Part shown: piece by piece, positions 24,601 through 37,803 of the stretch
Layout of the letters: every line of letters starts with the position of its first letter
Numbering within the stretch: position 1 is the stretch's first letter
Assembly (NCBI RefSeq): GCF_029227915.1
Contig: NC_079884.1
Location: 28,646,001 to 28,710,000, forward strand
Length of the DNA: 64,000 nucleotides
Source of the DNA: Hydractinia symbiolongicarpus
Lineage: Eukaryota > Cnidaria > Hydrozoa > Anthoathecata > Hydractiniidae
Direction: 5' to 3'
The notes under the pieces: model-generated
Database searches by the model: none
The model's input: the letters and a program-made list of their open reading frames with translations, nothing else
Told to the model about the DNA's origin: nothing
Made by a program: the position numbers and the translations under genes

Positions 24601-26941
24601 TTAGTGATTTTTTTCGGACATTCCTAAGTTGTATCGCTTTGAACAGTGAAACGATTGACTGTAAGACTTAATTGAACTGATTTTGGACTTTGACCTTATA
24701 AATGTGATAAATGAGTCATTTTGACTACAAGAAATAACATTCTTCTTAATTTGACATGATTGTGGGAACTCAGCGGTTGCACAGGACCCTGTGGTAGAGA
24801 TTCAATTAAAAATTTAGATAAATAAGTCATTTTTACTTTGGGACCAATCCTAGCCGTTAGCGCGCGCTGAAGATGTAGAGACAGTTTCAAAAACTCCATT
24901 TTACTGACTTTCTAACGGTATCAATCCGCTGCAGTTACAACAGTTGCGTCACATATTCGTACCAGCATGTATTTAGCGATATTCATCTCATATTACTAGG
25001 TTGCATCGCTTTTACCAGTGAAACGATTCACTGTGGGACTTAATTGAACTGATTTTGGACTGGGACCTTGTAAATGTGATAAACGAGACATTTTGACTAC
25101 AAGAAGTAACATTCTTCTAAGTTTGACATGATTGCTGGAACTCAGTGATTACAATGGGCGCTGTGGTAGCGCTTTGTTTAAAAATTAAGATAAATAAGTC
25201 ATTTTTTACTGTGGGACCAATCCTAGCCGTTATCGCGCGCTGAAGAAATAGAGACAGTTTCAAAAACTACATTTCATTCACTTTCTAACGGTGTCAATCC
25301 GTTTGAGGTACAACGGTTGCGTCACATATTCGTACCAGCATGTATTTATTGATTTTCTTCCGATATTACTAAGTTGCATCGCTTTTATCAATGAAACGAT
25401 TGACTGTGGGACTTAATTGAACTGATTTTGGACTTTGACCTTATAAATGTTATAAGTGAGACAATTAGACTCCAAGAAATAACATTCTTCTTAATTTGAC
25501 ATGATTGTGGGAACTTAGCTGTTCCACAGGACCCTGTGGTAGCGTTCATTTAAAAATTTAGATAAATAAGTCATTTTTACTGTGGGACCAGTCCTAGCCG
25601 TTAGCGCGCGCTGAAGATATAGAGACAGTTTCAAAAACTCCATTTCATTGACTTTCTAACGGTGTCAATCCGTTTGAGTTACAACGGTTGCGTCACACAT
25701 TCGTACGAACATGTATTTAGTGATTTTTTTCGGATATTCCTAAGTTGTATCGCTTTGAACAGTGAAACGATTGACTGTGGGACTTAATTGAACTGATTTT
25801 GGACTTTGACCTTATAAATGTGAAAAATGAGTCATTTTGACTACAAGAAATAACATTCTTCTTAATTTGACATGATTCCTGGAACTCAGCGATTACACTG
25901 GGCGCTGTGGTAACGCTTTATTTAAAAATTAAGATAAATAAGTCATTTTATACTGTGGGACCAATCTTAGCCGTTACGCGCGCTGTAGACATAGAGACAG
26001 TTTCAAAAAATCCATTTCATTGAATTTCTAAAGGTGTCAATCCGTTTGAGTTACAACGGTTGCGTCACACATTCGAACGAACATGTATTTAGTGATTTTT
26101 TTCGGATATTCCTAAGTTGTATCGCTTTGAACAGTGAAACGATTGACTGTGGGACTTAATTGAACTGATTTTGGACTTTGACCTTCTAAATGTGATAAAT
26201 GAGTCATTTTGACGACAAGAAATAACATTTTTCTTGATTTGACATGATTGTGTGAACTCAGCGGTTGCACAGGACCCTGTGGTAGCGATTCATTTAACAA
26301 TTTAGATAAATAAGTCATTTTTACTGTGGTACCAATCCTAGCCGTTAGCGCGAGCTCAAGAAATAGAGACAGTTTCAAAAACTCCATTTCATTGACTTTC
26401 TAACGGTTTCAATCCGTTTGAGTTACAACGGTTGCGTCACGCATTCGTACGAACATGTATTTAGTGATTTTTTTCGGACATTCCTAAGTTGTATCGCTTT
26501 GAGCAGTGAAACGATTGACTGTGGGACTTAATTGAACTGATTTTGGCCATTGACCTTATAAATGTGATAAATGAGTCATTTTGACTACAAGAGATAACAT
26601 TCTTCTTAATTTGACATGATTGCTGAAACTCAGCGATTACACTGGGCGCTGTGGTAACGCTTTATTTAAAAATTAAGATAAGTAAGTCATTTTTTACTGT
26701 GGGAGCAATCCCAGCCGTTAGCGCGCGCTGTATACATAGAGACAGTTTCAAAAACTCCATTTCATTGACTTTCTAACGGTTTCAATCCGTTTGAGTTACA
26801 ACGGTTGCGTCACGCATTCGTACGAACATGTATTTAGTGATTTTTTTCGGACATTCCTAAGTTGTATCGCTTTGAACAGTGAAGCGATTGACTGTGGGAA
26901 TTAATTGAACTGATTTTGGACTGTGACCTTATAAATGTGAT
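21691..26941. repeat. Regular 373-bp monomer run with palindromic central box
   Basis: About fourteen monomers with a strict 373-bp period over parts of the run: TTCGTACGAA starts at 22721, 23094, 23838, 24211 and 24584. The usual TTCGTACCAA has become the perfect palindrome TTCGTACGAA in most units, and GCGCTGTAGACATAGAG marks many of them. A three-monomer step of 1,117 bp relates 22481 to 23598. Reverse-strand open stretches of 64-93 codons occur between 22470 and 26387, but they are the same repeat read in one frame and are not called as genes. Confidence 0.9.
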
Positions 26942-28770
26942 AAATGAGCCGATTGGTCTCCAAGGAATAACTTTCTTCTTAATTTGACGTGAGTGCTGGA
27001 ATTCAGCGATTACATTAGGCTCTGTCGTAGCGATTTATTTAAAAACTTAGATAAATAAGTCTTTTCTTACTGTGGAACCAATCCTGGCCGTTAGCACGCG
27101 CTGAATAAATAGGAACAGTTTCAAAGACTACATTTCATTGACATTGTAGCGGTATAAATCCGTTTGAGTTACAACGGTTGCGTCACATATTCGTACCAAC
27201 ATATATTTAGCGATAGTATTCGGATATTACCAGTTTGCATCGATTTTAACATTGAAACGTTTGACTGTGGGACATAATTGAACTGATTTTGGACTTTGAC
27301 CTTTTAAATGTGATAAATGAGTCAGTTTGACTACAAGAAATAACATTCTTCTTAATTTGACATGATTGCTGGAACTCAGCGATTACACTGGGCGCTATGG
27401 TAGCGCTTTATTAAAAAATTCAGATAAATAAGTCATTTTTTACTGTGGGACAAATCCTAACCGTTATCGCGCATTGAAGAAATAGAGCCAGTTTCAAAAA
27501 CTACATTTCATTGACTTTCTAACGGTGTCAATCCGTTTGAGTTACAACGGTTGCGTCACATATTCATACCAACATGTATTTAGTGATTTTTTTCCAATAT
27601 TACTAAGTTGTATTGCTTTCAACAGTGAAACGATTGACTGTGGGAATTAATGGAACTGATTCTGGACTGTGACTTTATAAATGTGATAAATGAGCCAATT
27701 GGTCTCCACGGAATAACTTTCTTCTTAATTTGACGTGAGTGCTGGAATTCAGCGACTACATTAGGCTCTGTCGTAGCCCTTTATTTAAAAACTTAGATAA
27801 ATAAGTCGCGCAGAATAAATAAGAACAGTTTCAAAGACTACATTTCATTGACTTTTTAGCGTTATAAATCCGTTTGAGTTACAACAGTTGCGTCACATAT
27901 TCGTACCAATATGTTTTTAGCGATAGTATTCGGATATAACTAGGTTGCATCGCTTTTAACAGTTAAACGTTTGACTGGGGGATTTAATTGAACTGCTATT
28001 GGACTTTGACCTTATAAAGGTGATAAATGAGCCAGTTTGACTACAAGAAATAACAGTCTTCTTAATTTGACATGATTGCTTGAACTCAGCGATTACAATG
28101 GGCGCTGTGGTAGAGCTTTGTTAAAATAATTAAGATAAATAAGTCATTCGTTACTGTGGGACCAATCCTAGCCGTTAGTTCGCGCTGAAAAAAGAGAGAC
28201 AGTTTCAAAAACTACATTTCATTGACTTTCTAACAGTGTCAATCCGTTTGAGTTACAACGATTGTGTCACATATTCGTACCAACATGTGTTTAGTGATTT
28301 TTTCAAATATTACTAAGTTGTATTGCTTTCAACAGTGAAACGATTGACTGTGGGAATAAATTGAATTAATTCTGGACTGTGACTTTATAAATGTCATAAA
28401 TGAGCCAATTGGTATCCAAGGAATAACTTTCTTCTTAATTTCACGTGAGTGCTGGAATTCAGCGATTACATTAGGCTCTGTCGTAGCGATTTATTTAAAA
28501 ACTTAGATAAATAAGTCTTCTCTTACTGTGGAACCAATCCTGGCCGTTAGCACGCGCTGAATAAATAGGAACAGTTTCAAAGACTACATTTCATTGGCTT
28601 TCTAACGGTTTCAATCCGTTTGAGTTACAACGGTTGCGTCACGCATTCGTACGAACATGTATTTAGTGATTTTTTTAGAACATTCCTAAGTTGTATCGCT
28701 TTGAACAGTGAAGCGATTGACTGTGGGAATTAATTGAACTGATTTTGGACTGTGACCTTATAAATGTGAT
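26942..28770. repeat. 1,829-bp HOR unit
   Basis: AAATGAGCCGATTGG occurs at 26942, 28771 and 31308. The first interval is 1,829 bp, and similarity at this offset continues to about 28,340. The unit holds four full monomers and the first 36-bp-deleted monomer of the window (junction at 27807/27808). 4 x 373 + 336 is 1,828, which agrees. Confidence 0.88.
27807..27808. repeat. First 36-bp-deletion junction (AAGTC|GCGC)
   Basis: GATAAATAAGTC joins GCGCAGAATAAATA directly, where neighbours have TTTTCTTACTGTGGGACC and about 18 further bases in between. I found about 29 such junctions, for example at 29635, 30344, 32166, 32876, 34331, 35786, 37616, 39528, 41440, 43352, 44554, 45756, 46839, 47922, 50172, 54202, 57859, 60732 and 62933, and none to the left. 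Two successive ones at 57859 and 58195 are 336 bp apart, confirming a 336-bp monomer. Confidence 0.9.
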
Positions 28771-31307
28771 AAATGAGCCGATTGGTCTCCAAGGAATAAC
28801 TTTCTTCTTAATTTGACGTGAGTGCTGGAATTCAGCGATTACATTAGGCTCTGTCGTAGCGATTTATTTAAAAACTTAGATAAATAAGTCTTTTCTTACT
28901 GCGATACCAATCCTGGCCGTTAGCACGCGCTGAATAAATAGGAACAGTTTCAAAGACTACATTTCATTGACATTGTAGCGGTATAAATCCGTTTGAGTTA
29001 CAACGGTTGCGTCACATATTCGTACCAACATAAATTTAGCGATAGTATTCGGATATTACCAGTTTGCATCGATTTTAACATTGAAACGTTTGACTGTGGG
29101 ACATAATTGAACTGATTTTGGACTTTGACCTTTTAAATGTGATAAATGAGTCAGTTTGACTACAAGAAATAACATTCTTCTTAATTTGACATGATTGCTG
29201 GAACTCAGCGATTACACTGGGCGCTATAGTAGCGCTTTATTAAAAAATTCAGATAAATAAGTCATTTTTTACTGTGGGACAAATCCAAACCGTTATCGCG
29301 CATTGAAGAAATAGAGACAGTTTCAAAAACTACATTTCATTGACTTTCTAACGGTGTCAATCCGTTTGAGTTACAACGGTTGCGTCACATATTCATACCA
29401 ACATGTATTTAGTGATTTTTTCCAATATTACTAAGTTTTATTGCTTTCAACAGTGAAACGATTGACTGTGGGAATTAATGGAACTGATTCTGGACTGTGA
29501 CTTTATAAATGTGATAAATGAGCCAATTGGTCTCCACGGAATAACTTTCTTCTTAATTTGACGTGAGTGCTGGAATTCAGCGATTACATTAGGCTCTGTC
29601 GTAGCCCTTTATTTAAAAACTTAGATAAATAAGTCGCGCAGAATAAATAAGAACAGTTTCAAAGACTACATTTCATTGACTTTTTAGCGTTATAAATCCG
29701 TTTGAGTTACAACGGTTGCGTCACATATTCGTACCAATATGTTTTAGCGATAGTATTCGGATATAACTAGGTTGCATCGCTTTTAACAGTTAAACGTTTG
29801 ACTGGGGGATTTAATTGAACTGCTCTTGGACTTTGACCTTATAAAGGTGATAAATGAGCCAGTTTGACTACAAGAAATAACAGTCATCTTAATTTGACAT
29901 GATTGCTGGAACTCAGTGATTACACTGGGCGCTGTGGTAGAGCTTTGTTAAAATAATTAAGATAAATAAGTCATTCGTTACTGTGGGACCAATCCTAGCC
30001 GTTAGTTCGCGCTGAAAAAAGAGAGACAGTTTCAAAAACTACATTTCATTGACTTTCTAACGGTGTCAATCCGTTTGAGTTACAACGGTTGTGTCACATA
30101 TTCGTACCAACATGTATTTAGTGATTTTTTCCAATATTACTAAGTTGTATTGCTTTCAACAGTGAAACGATTGACTGTGGGATTTAATTGAACTGATTCT
30201 GGACTGTGACTTTATGAATGTGATAAATGAGCCAATTGGTCTCCAAGGAATAACTTTCTTCTTAATTTGACGTGAGAGCTGGAATTCAGCGATTACATTA
30301 GGCTCTGTTGTAGCGCTTTATTTAAAAACTTAGATAAATAAGTCGCGCAGAATGAATAAGAACAGTTTCAAAGACTACATTTCATTGACTTTTTAGCGGT
30401 ATAATTCCGTTTGAGTTACAACGATTGCGTCACATATTCGTACCAACATGTATTTAGCGATAGTATTCGGATATTACTAGGTTGCATCGCTTTTAACAGT
30501 GAAACGTTTGACTGGGGGATTTAATTGAACTGCTCTTAGACTTTGACCTTATAAAGGTGATAAATGAGCCAGTTTGACTACAAGAACTAACAGTCTTCTT
30601 AATTTGACATCATTGCTGGAACTCAGCGATTACACTGGGCGCTATGGTAGGGCTTTGTTAAAAAAATTAAGATAAATAAGTCATTCTTTACTGTGGGACC
30701 AATCCTAGCCGTTAGTTCGCGCTGAAGAAATAGAGACAGTTTCGAAAACTACATTTCATTGACTTTCTAACGGTGTCAATCCGTTTGAGTTACAACGGTT
30801 GCGTCGCATATTCATACCAACATGTATTTAGTGATTTTTTCCAATATTACTAAGTTGTATTGCTTTCAACAGTGAAACGATTGACTGTGGGAATAAATTG
30901 AACTAATTCTGGACTGTGACTTTTTAAATGTCATAAATGAGCCAATTGGTATCCATGGAATAACTTTCTTCTTAATTTCACGTGAGTGCTGGAATTCAGC
31001 GATTACATTATTCTCTGTCGTAGCGATTTATTTAAAAACTTAGATAAATAAGTCTTTTCTTACTGTGGAACCAATCCTGGCCGTTAGCACGCGCTGAATA
31101 AATAGGAACAGTTTCAAAGACTACATTTCATTGACTTTCTAACGGTTTCAATCCGTTTGAGTTACAACGGTTGCGTCACGCATTCGTACGAACATGTATT
31201 TAGTGATTTTTTTAGAACATTCCTAAGTTGTATCGCTTTGAACAGTGAAGCAATTGACTGTGGGAATTAATTGAACTGATTTTGGACTGTGACCTAATAA
31301 ATATGAT
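28771..31307. repeat. 2,537-bp HOR, copy 1
   Basis: Similarity to the next unit at a 2,537-bp offset is continuous except for a small indel that changes the offset to about 2,531. Both copies share the words TTTTTTTAGAACATTCC, TCGCGCATTGAAGAAATAG and GTCATTCGTTACTG (TTTGTTACTG in copy 2). The unit contains about five full and two deleted monomers (5 x 373 + 2 x 336 = 2,537). Confidence 0.88.
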
Positions 31308-32739
31308 AAATGAGCCGATTGGTCTCCAAGGAATAACTTTCTTCTTAATTTGACGTGAGTGCTGGAATTCAGCGATTACATTAGGCTCTGTCGTAGCGAT
31401 TTATTTAAAAACTTAGATAAATAAGTCTTTTCTTACTGCGGAACCAATCCTGGCCGTTAGCACGCGCTGAATAAATAGGAACAGTTTCAAAGACTACATT
31501 TCATTGACATTGTAGCGGTATAAATCCGTTTGAGTTACAACGGTTGCGTCACATAATCGTACCAACATAAATTTAGCGATAGTATTCGGATATTACCAGT
31601 TTGCATCGATTTTAACATTGAAACGTTTGACTGTGGGACATAATTGAACTGATTTTGGACTTTGACCTTTTAAATGTGATAAATGAGTCAGTTTGACTAC
31701 AAGAAATAACATTCTTCTTAATTTGACATGATTGCTGGAACTCAGCGATTACACTGGGCGCTATGGTAGCGCTTTAATAAAAAATTCAGATAAATAAGTC
31801 ATTTTTTACTGTGGGACAAATCCAAACCGTTATCGCGCATTGAAGAAATAGAGACAGTTTCAAAAACTACATTTCATTGACTTTCTAACGGTGTCAATCC
31901 GTTTGAGTTACAACGGTTGCGTCACATATTCATACCAATATGTATTTAGTGATTTTTTCCAATATTACTAAGTTGTATTGCTTTCAACAGTGAAACGATT
32001 GACTGTGGGAATTAATGGAACTGATTCTGGACTGTGACTTTATAAATGTGATAAATGAGCCAATTGGTCTCCAAGGAATAACTTTCTTCTTAATTTGACG
32101 TGAGTGTTCAGCGATTACATTAGGCTCTGTCGTAGCCCTTTATTTAAAAACTTAGATAAATAAGTCGCGCAGAATAAATAAGAACAGTTTCAAAGACTAC
32201 ATTTCATTGACTTTTTAGCGTTATAAATCCGTTTGAGTTACAACGGTTGCGTCACATATTCGTACCAATATGTTTTTAGCGATAGTATTCGGATATAACT
32301 AGGTTGCATCGCTTTTAACAGTTAAACGTTTGACTGGGGGATTTAATTGAACTGCTCTTGGACTTTGACCTTATAAAGGTGATAAATGAGCCAGTTTGAC
32401 TACAAGAAATAACAGTCATCTTAATTTGACATGATTGCTGGAACTCAGCGATTACACTGGGCGCTGTGGTAGAGCTTTGTTAAAATAATTTAGATAAATA
32501 AGTCATTTGTTACTGTGGGACCAATCCTAGCCGTTAGTTCGCGCTGAAAAAAGAGAGACAGTTTCAAAAACTACATTTCATTGACTTTCTAACGGTGTCA
32601 ATCCGTTTGAGTTACAACGGTTGTGTCACATATTCGTACCAACATGTATTTAGTGATTTTTTCCAATATTACTAAGTTGTATTGCTTTAAACAGTGAAAC
32701 AATTGACTGTGGGATTTAATTGAACTGATTCTGGACTGT
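31308..32739. repeat. 2,537-bp HOR, copy 2 (left part)
   Basis: This repeats 28771 onward and the match runs on to about 33,660, overlapping the next HOR. A 6-bp loss changes GTGCTGGAATTCAGCG to GTGTTCAGCG near 32106. This is one of the few small indels that separate the copies. Confidence 0.87.
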
Positions 32740-34194
32740 GACTTTATGAATGTGATAAATGAGCCAATTGGTCTCCAAGGAATAACTTTCTTCTTAATTT
32801 GACGTGAGAGCTGGAATTCAGCGATTACATTAGGCTCTGTTGTAGCGCTTTATTTAAAAACTTAGATAAATAAGTCGCGCAGAATGAATAAGAACAGTTT
32901 CAAAGACTACATTTCATTGACTTTTTAGCGGTAAAATTCCGTTTGAGTTACAACGATTGCGTCACATATTCGAACCAACATGTATTTAGCGATAGTATTC
33001 GGATATTACTAGGTTGCATCGCTTTTAACAGTGAAACGTTTGACTGGGGGATTTAATTGAACTGCTCTTGGACTTTGACCTTATAAAGGTGATAAATGAG
33101 CCAGTTTGACTACAAGAACTAACAGTCTTCTTAATTTGACATCATTGCTGGAACTCAGCGATTACACTGGGCGCTATGGTAGCGCTTTGTTAAAAAAATT
33201 AAGATAAATAAGTCATTCTTTACTGTGGGACCAATCCTAGCCGTTAGTTCGCGCTGAAGAAATAGAGACAGTTGCAAAAACTGCATTTCATTGACTTTCT
33301 AACGGTGTCAATCCGTCTGGGTTACAACGGTCGCGTCACATATTCGTACCAACATGTATTTAGTGATTTTTTCCAATATTACTAAGTTGTACTGCTTTGA
33401 ACAGTGAAACGATTGACTGTGGGAATAAATTGAACTAATTCTGGACTGTGACTTTTTAAATGTCATAAATGAGCCAATTGGTATCCAAGGAATAACTTTC
33501 TTCTTAATTTGACGTGAGTGCTGGAATTCAGCGATTACATTAGGCTCTGTCGTAGCGATTTATTTAAAAACTTAGATAAATAAGTCTTTTCTTACTGTGG
33601 AACCAATCCTGGCCGTTAGCACGCGCTGAATAAATAGGAACAGTTTCAAAGACTACATTTCATTGACATTCTAGCGGTATAAATCCGTTTGAGTTACAAC
33701 GGTTGCGTCACATATTCGTACCAACATGTATTTAGCGATAGTATTCGGATATTACCAGTTTGCATCGATTTTAACATTGACACGTTTGACTGTGGGACAT
33801 AATTGAACTGATTTTGGACTTTGACCTTTTATATGTGATAAATGAGCCAGTTTGACTACAAGAAATAACATTCTTCTTAATTTGACATGATTGCTGGAAC
33901 TCAGCGATTACACTGGGCGCTATGGTAGCGCTTTATTAAAAAATTTAGATAAATAAGTCATTTTTTACTGTGAGACAAATCCTAGCCGTTATCGCGCATT
34001 GAAGAAATAGAGACAGTTTCAAAAACTACATTTCATTGACTTTCTAACGGTGTCAATCCGTTTGAGTTACAACGGTTGCGTCACATATTCATACCAACAT
34101 GTATTTAGTGATTTTTTCCAATATTACTAAGTTGTATTGCTTTCAACAGTGAAACGATTGACTGTGGGAATTAATTGAACCGATTCTGGACTGT
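32740..34194. repeat. 1,455-bp HOR, copy 1
   Basis: Deletion junctions at 32876, 34331 and 35786 are exactly 1,455 bp apart, and GTTGCAAAAACTGCAT occurs at 33271 and 34726 with the same interval. The unit is three full monomers and one deleted monomer (3 x 373 + 336 = 1,455). The left half of the unit coincides with the end of the preceding 2,537-bp HOR. Confidence 0.9.
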
Positions 34195-35649
34195 GACTTT
34201 ATGAATGTGATAAATGAGCCAATTGGTCTCCAAGGAATAACTTTCTTCTTAATTTGACGTGAGAGCTGGAATTCAGCGATTACATTAGGCTCTGTTGTAG
34301 CGCTTTATTTAAAAATTTAGATAAATAAGTCGCGCAGAATGAATAAGAACAGTTTCAAAGACTACATTTCATTGACTTTTTAGCGGTATAATTCCGTTTG
34401 AGTTACAACGATTGCGTCACATATTCGTACCAACATGTATTTAGCGATAGTATTCGGATATTACTAGGTTGCATCGCTTTTAACAGTGAAACGTTTGACC
34501 GGGGGATTTAATTGAACTGCTCTTGGACTTTGACCTTATAAAGGTCATAAATGATCCAGTTTGACTACAAGAACTAACATTCTTCTTAATTTGACATCAT
34601 TGCTGGAACTCAGCGATTACACTGGGCGCTATGGTAGCGCTTTGTTAAAAATATTAAGATAAATAAGTCATTCTTTACTGTGGGACCAATCCTAGCCGTT
34701 AGTTCGCGCTGAAGAAATAGAGACAGTTGCAAAAACTGCATTTCATTGACTTTCTAACGGTGTCAATCCGTCTGGGTTACAACGGTTGCGTCACATATTC
34801 GTACCAACATGTATTTAGTGATTTTTTCCAATATTACTAAGTTGTATTGCTTTGAACAGTGAAACGATTGACTGTGGGAATAAAATGAACTAATTCTGGA
34901 CTGTGACTTTATAAATGTCATAAATGAGCCAATTGGTATCCAAGGAATAACTTTCTTCTTAATTTGACGTGAGTGCTGGAATTCAGCGATTACATTAGGC
35001 TCTGTCGTAGCGATTTATTTAAAAACTTAGATAAATAAGTCTTTTCTTACTGTAGAACCAATCCTGGCCGTTAGCACACGCTGAATAAATAGGAACAGTT
35101 TCAAAGACTACATTTCATTGACATTCTAGCGGTATAAATCCGTTTGAGTTACAACGGTTGTGTCACATATTCGTACCAACATGTATTTAGCGATAGTATT
35201 CGGATATTACCAGTTTGCATCGATTTTAACATTGAAACGTTTGACTGTGGGACATAATTGAAATGATTTTGGACTTTCACCTTTTAAATGTGATAAATGA
35301 GCCAGTTTGACTACAAGAAATAACATTTTTCTTAATTTGACATGATTGCTAGAACTCAGCGATTACACTGGGCGCTATGATAGCGCTTTATTAAAAAATT
35401 CAGATAAATAAGTCATTTTTTACTGTGGGAAAAATCCTAGCCGTTATCGCGCATTGAAGAAATAGAGACAGTTTCAAAAACTACATTTCATTGACTTTCT
35501 AACGGTGTCAATCCGTTTGAGTTACAACGGTTGCGTCACATATTCATACCAACATGTATTTAGTGATTTTTTCCAATATTACTAAGTTGTATTGCTTTCA
35601 ACAGTAAAACGATTGACTGTGGGAATTAATGGAACTGATTCTGGACTGT
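34195..35649. repeat. 1,455-bp HOR, copy 2
   Basis: This is the second copy at a 1,455-bp offset, with scattered substitutions. Similarity to copy 1 weakens near 35,610, where the sequence switches to the GGAATTAATGGAACTG type seen at about 27.65, 29.47 and 32.01 kb. Confidence 0.9.
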
Positions 35650-37803
35650 GACTTTATAAATGTGATAAATGAGCCAATTGGTCTCCAAGGAATAACTTTC
35701 TTCTTAATTTGACGTGAGTGCTGGAATTCAGCGATTACATTAGGCTCTGTCGTAGCCCTTTATTTAAAAACTTAGATAAATAAGTCGCGCAGAATAAATA
35801 AGAACAGTTTCAAAGACTACATTTCATTGACTTTTTAGCGTTATAAATCCGTTTGAGTTACAACGGTTGCGTCACATATTCGTACCAATATGTTTTTAGC
35901 GATAGTATTCGGATATAACTAGGTTGCATCGCTTTTAACAGTTAAACGTTTGACTGGGGGATTTAATTGAACTGCTCTTGGACTTTGACCTTATAAAGGT
36001 GATAAATGAGCCAGTTTGACTACAAGAAATAACAGTCTTCTTAATTTGACATGCTTGCTGGAACTCAGCGATTACACTGGGCGCTGTGGTACAGCTTTGT
36101 TAAAATAATTAAGATAAATAAGTCATTCGTTACTGTGGGACCAATCCTAGCCGTTAGTTCGCGCTGAAAAAAGAGAGACAGTTTGAAAAACTACATTTCA
36201 TTGACTTTCTAACGGTGTCAATCCGTTTGAGTTACAACGGTTGCGTCACATATTCGTACCAACATGTATTTAGTGATTTTCTTCCAATATTACTAAGTTG
36301 TATTGCTTTTAACAGTGAAACGATTGACTGTGGGAATTAATTGAACTGATTTTGGACTGTGACCTCATAAATGTGATAAATGAGCCAATTGGTCTCCAAG
36401 GAATAAATTTCTTCTTAATTTGACGTGAGTGCTGGAATTCAGCGATTACCTTAGGCTCTGTGGTAGTGCTTTATTAAAAAATTTAGATAAATATGTCTTT
36501 TCTTACTGTGGGACCAATCCTGGCCGTTAGCTCTCGCTGAATAAATAAGAACAGTTTCAAAGACTACATTTCATTGACTTTTTAGCGTTATAAATCCGTT
36601 TGAGTTACAACGGTTGCGCCACATATTCGTACCAACATGTATTTAGTGATTTCTTCCAATATTACTAAGTTGTATCGCTTTCAACAGTGCAACGATTGAC
36701 TGTGGAACTTAATTGAACTGATTTTGGACTTTGACCTTATAAATGTTATAAAGGAGACATTTTGACTACAAGAAGTAACATTCTTCTTAATTTGACATGA
36801 TTGCTGGAACTCAGTGATTACACTGGGCGCTGTGGTAGCGCTTTATTAAAAAATTAAGTTAAGTATGTCAGTTTTTTACTGTGGGACTAATCCTAGCCGT
36901 TATCGCGCGCTGAAGAAATAGAGACAGTATCAAAAACTACATTTCATTGACTTTCTAACGCTGTCAATCCGTTTGAGTTACAACGGTTGCGTCACATACT
37001 CGTACCAACATGTATTTAGCGATAGTATTCGGATATTACTAGGTTGCATCGCTTTTAACAGTGAAACGTTTGACTGGGGGATTTAATTGAACTGCTCTTG
37101 GACTTTGACCTTATAAAGGTGATAAATGAGCCAGTTTGACTACAAGAAATAACAGTCTTCTTAATTTGACATGATTGCTGGAACTAAATGATTACACTGG
37201 GCGCTGTGGTAGCGTTTTATTTAAAAATTAAGTTAAATAAGTCATTTTTTACTGTGGGACCAATCCTAGCCGTTATCGCGCGCTGAAGAAATAGAGACAG
37301 TATCAAAAACTACATTTCATTGACTTTCTAACGGTGTCAATCCGTTTGAGTTACAACGGTTGCGTCACATATTCGTACCAACATGTATTAAGTGATTTTC
37401 TTCCGATATTACTAAGTTGTATTGCTTTTAACAGTGAAACGATTGACTGTGGGAATTAATTGAACTGATTTTGGACTGTGACCTCGTAAATGTGATAAAT
37501 AAGCCAATTGGTCTCCAAGGAATAACATTCTTCTTAATTTGACATGATTGCCGGAATTCATCGATTACATTAGGCTATGTCGTAGCGCTTTATTTAAAAA
37601 CTTAGATAAATAAGTCGCGCAGAATAAATAGGAACTGTTTCAAAGACTACATTTCATTGACTTTTTAGCGGCATAAATCCGTATGAGTTACAACTTTTGC
37701 GTCACATACTCGTACCAACATGTATTTAGCGATAGTATTCGGATATTACTAGGTTGCATCGCTTTTAACACTAAAACGTTTGACTGGGGGATTTAATTGA
37801 ACT
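35650..37803. repeat. Mixed monomers leading into the 1,912-bp HOR
   Basis: The first half continues the older HOR types (a GTCATTCGTTACTG unit near 36123). From about 36.8 kb the D and E modules of the next HOR appear: D reads AATTAAGTTAAGTAAGTC or similar (here TTAAATAAGTC near 37,233), and E is a deleted monomer with GGAACTGTTTC (junction at 37616). An E unit ends at the stub junction at 37804. Confidence 0.85.

Noticed and set aside
22470-26387. Five minus-strand open frames of 64-93 codons (22470-22664, 23128-23409, 23587-23781, 24696-24899, 26112-26387)
   Set aside because: They are near-copies of each other because they are the same satellite monomer read in the same frame. They exist only where a few substitutions remove stops. 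No promoter, conserved domain or signal is visible, and the frame is broken in other monomers.
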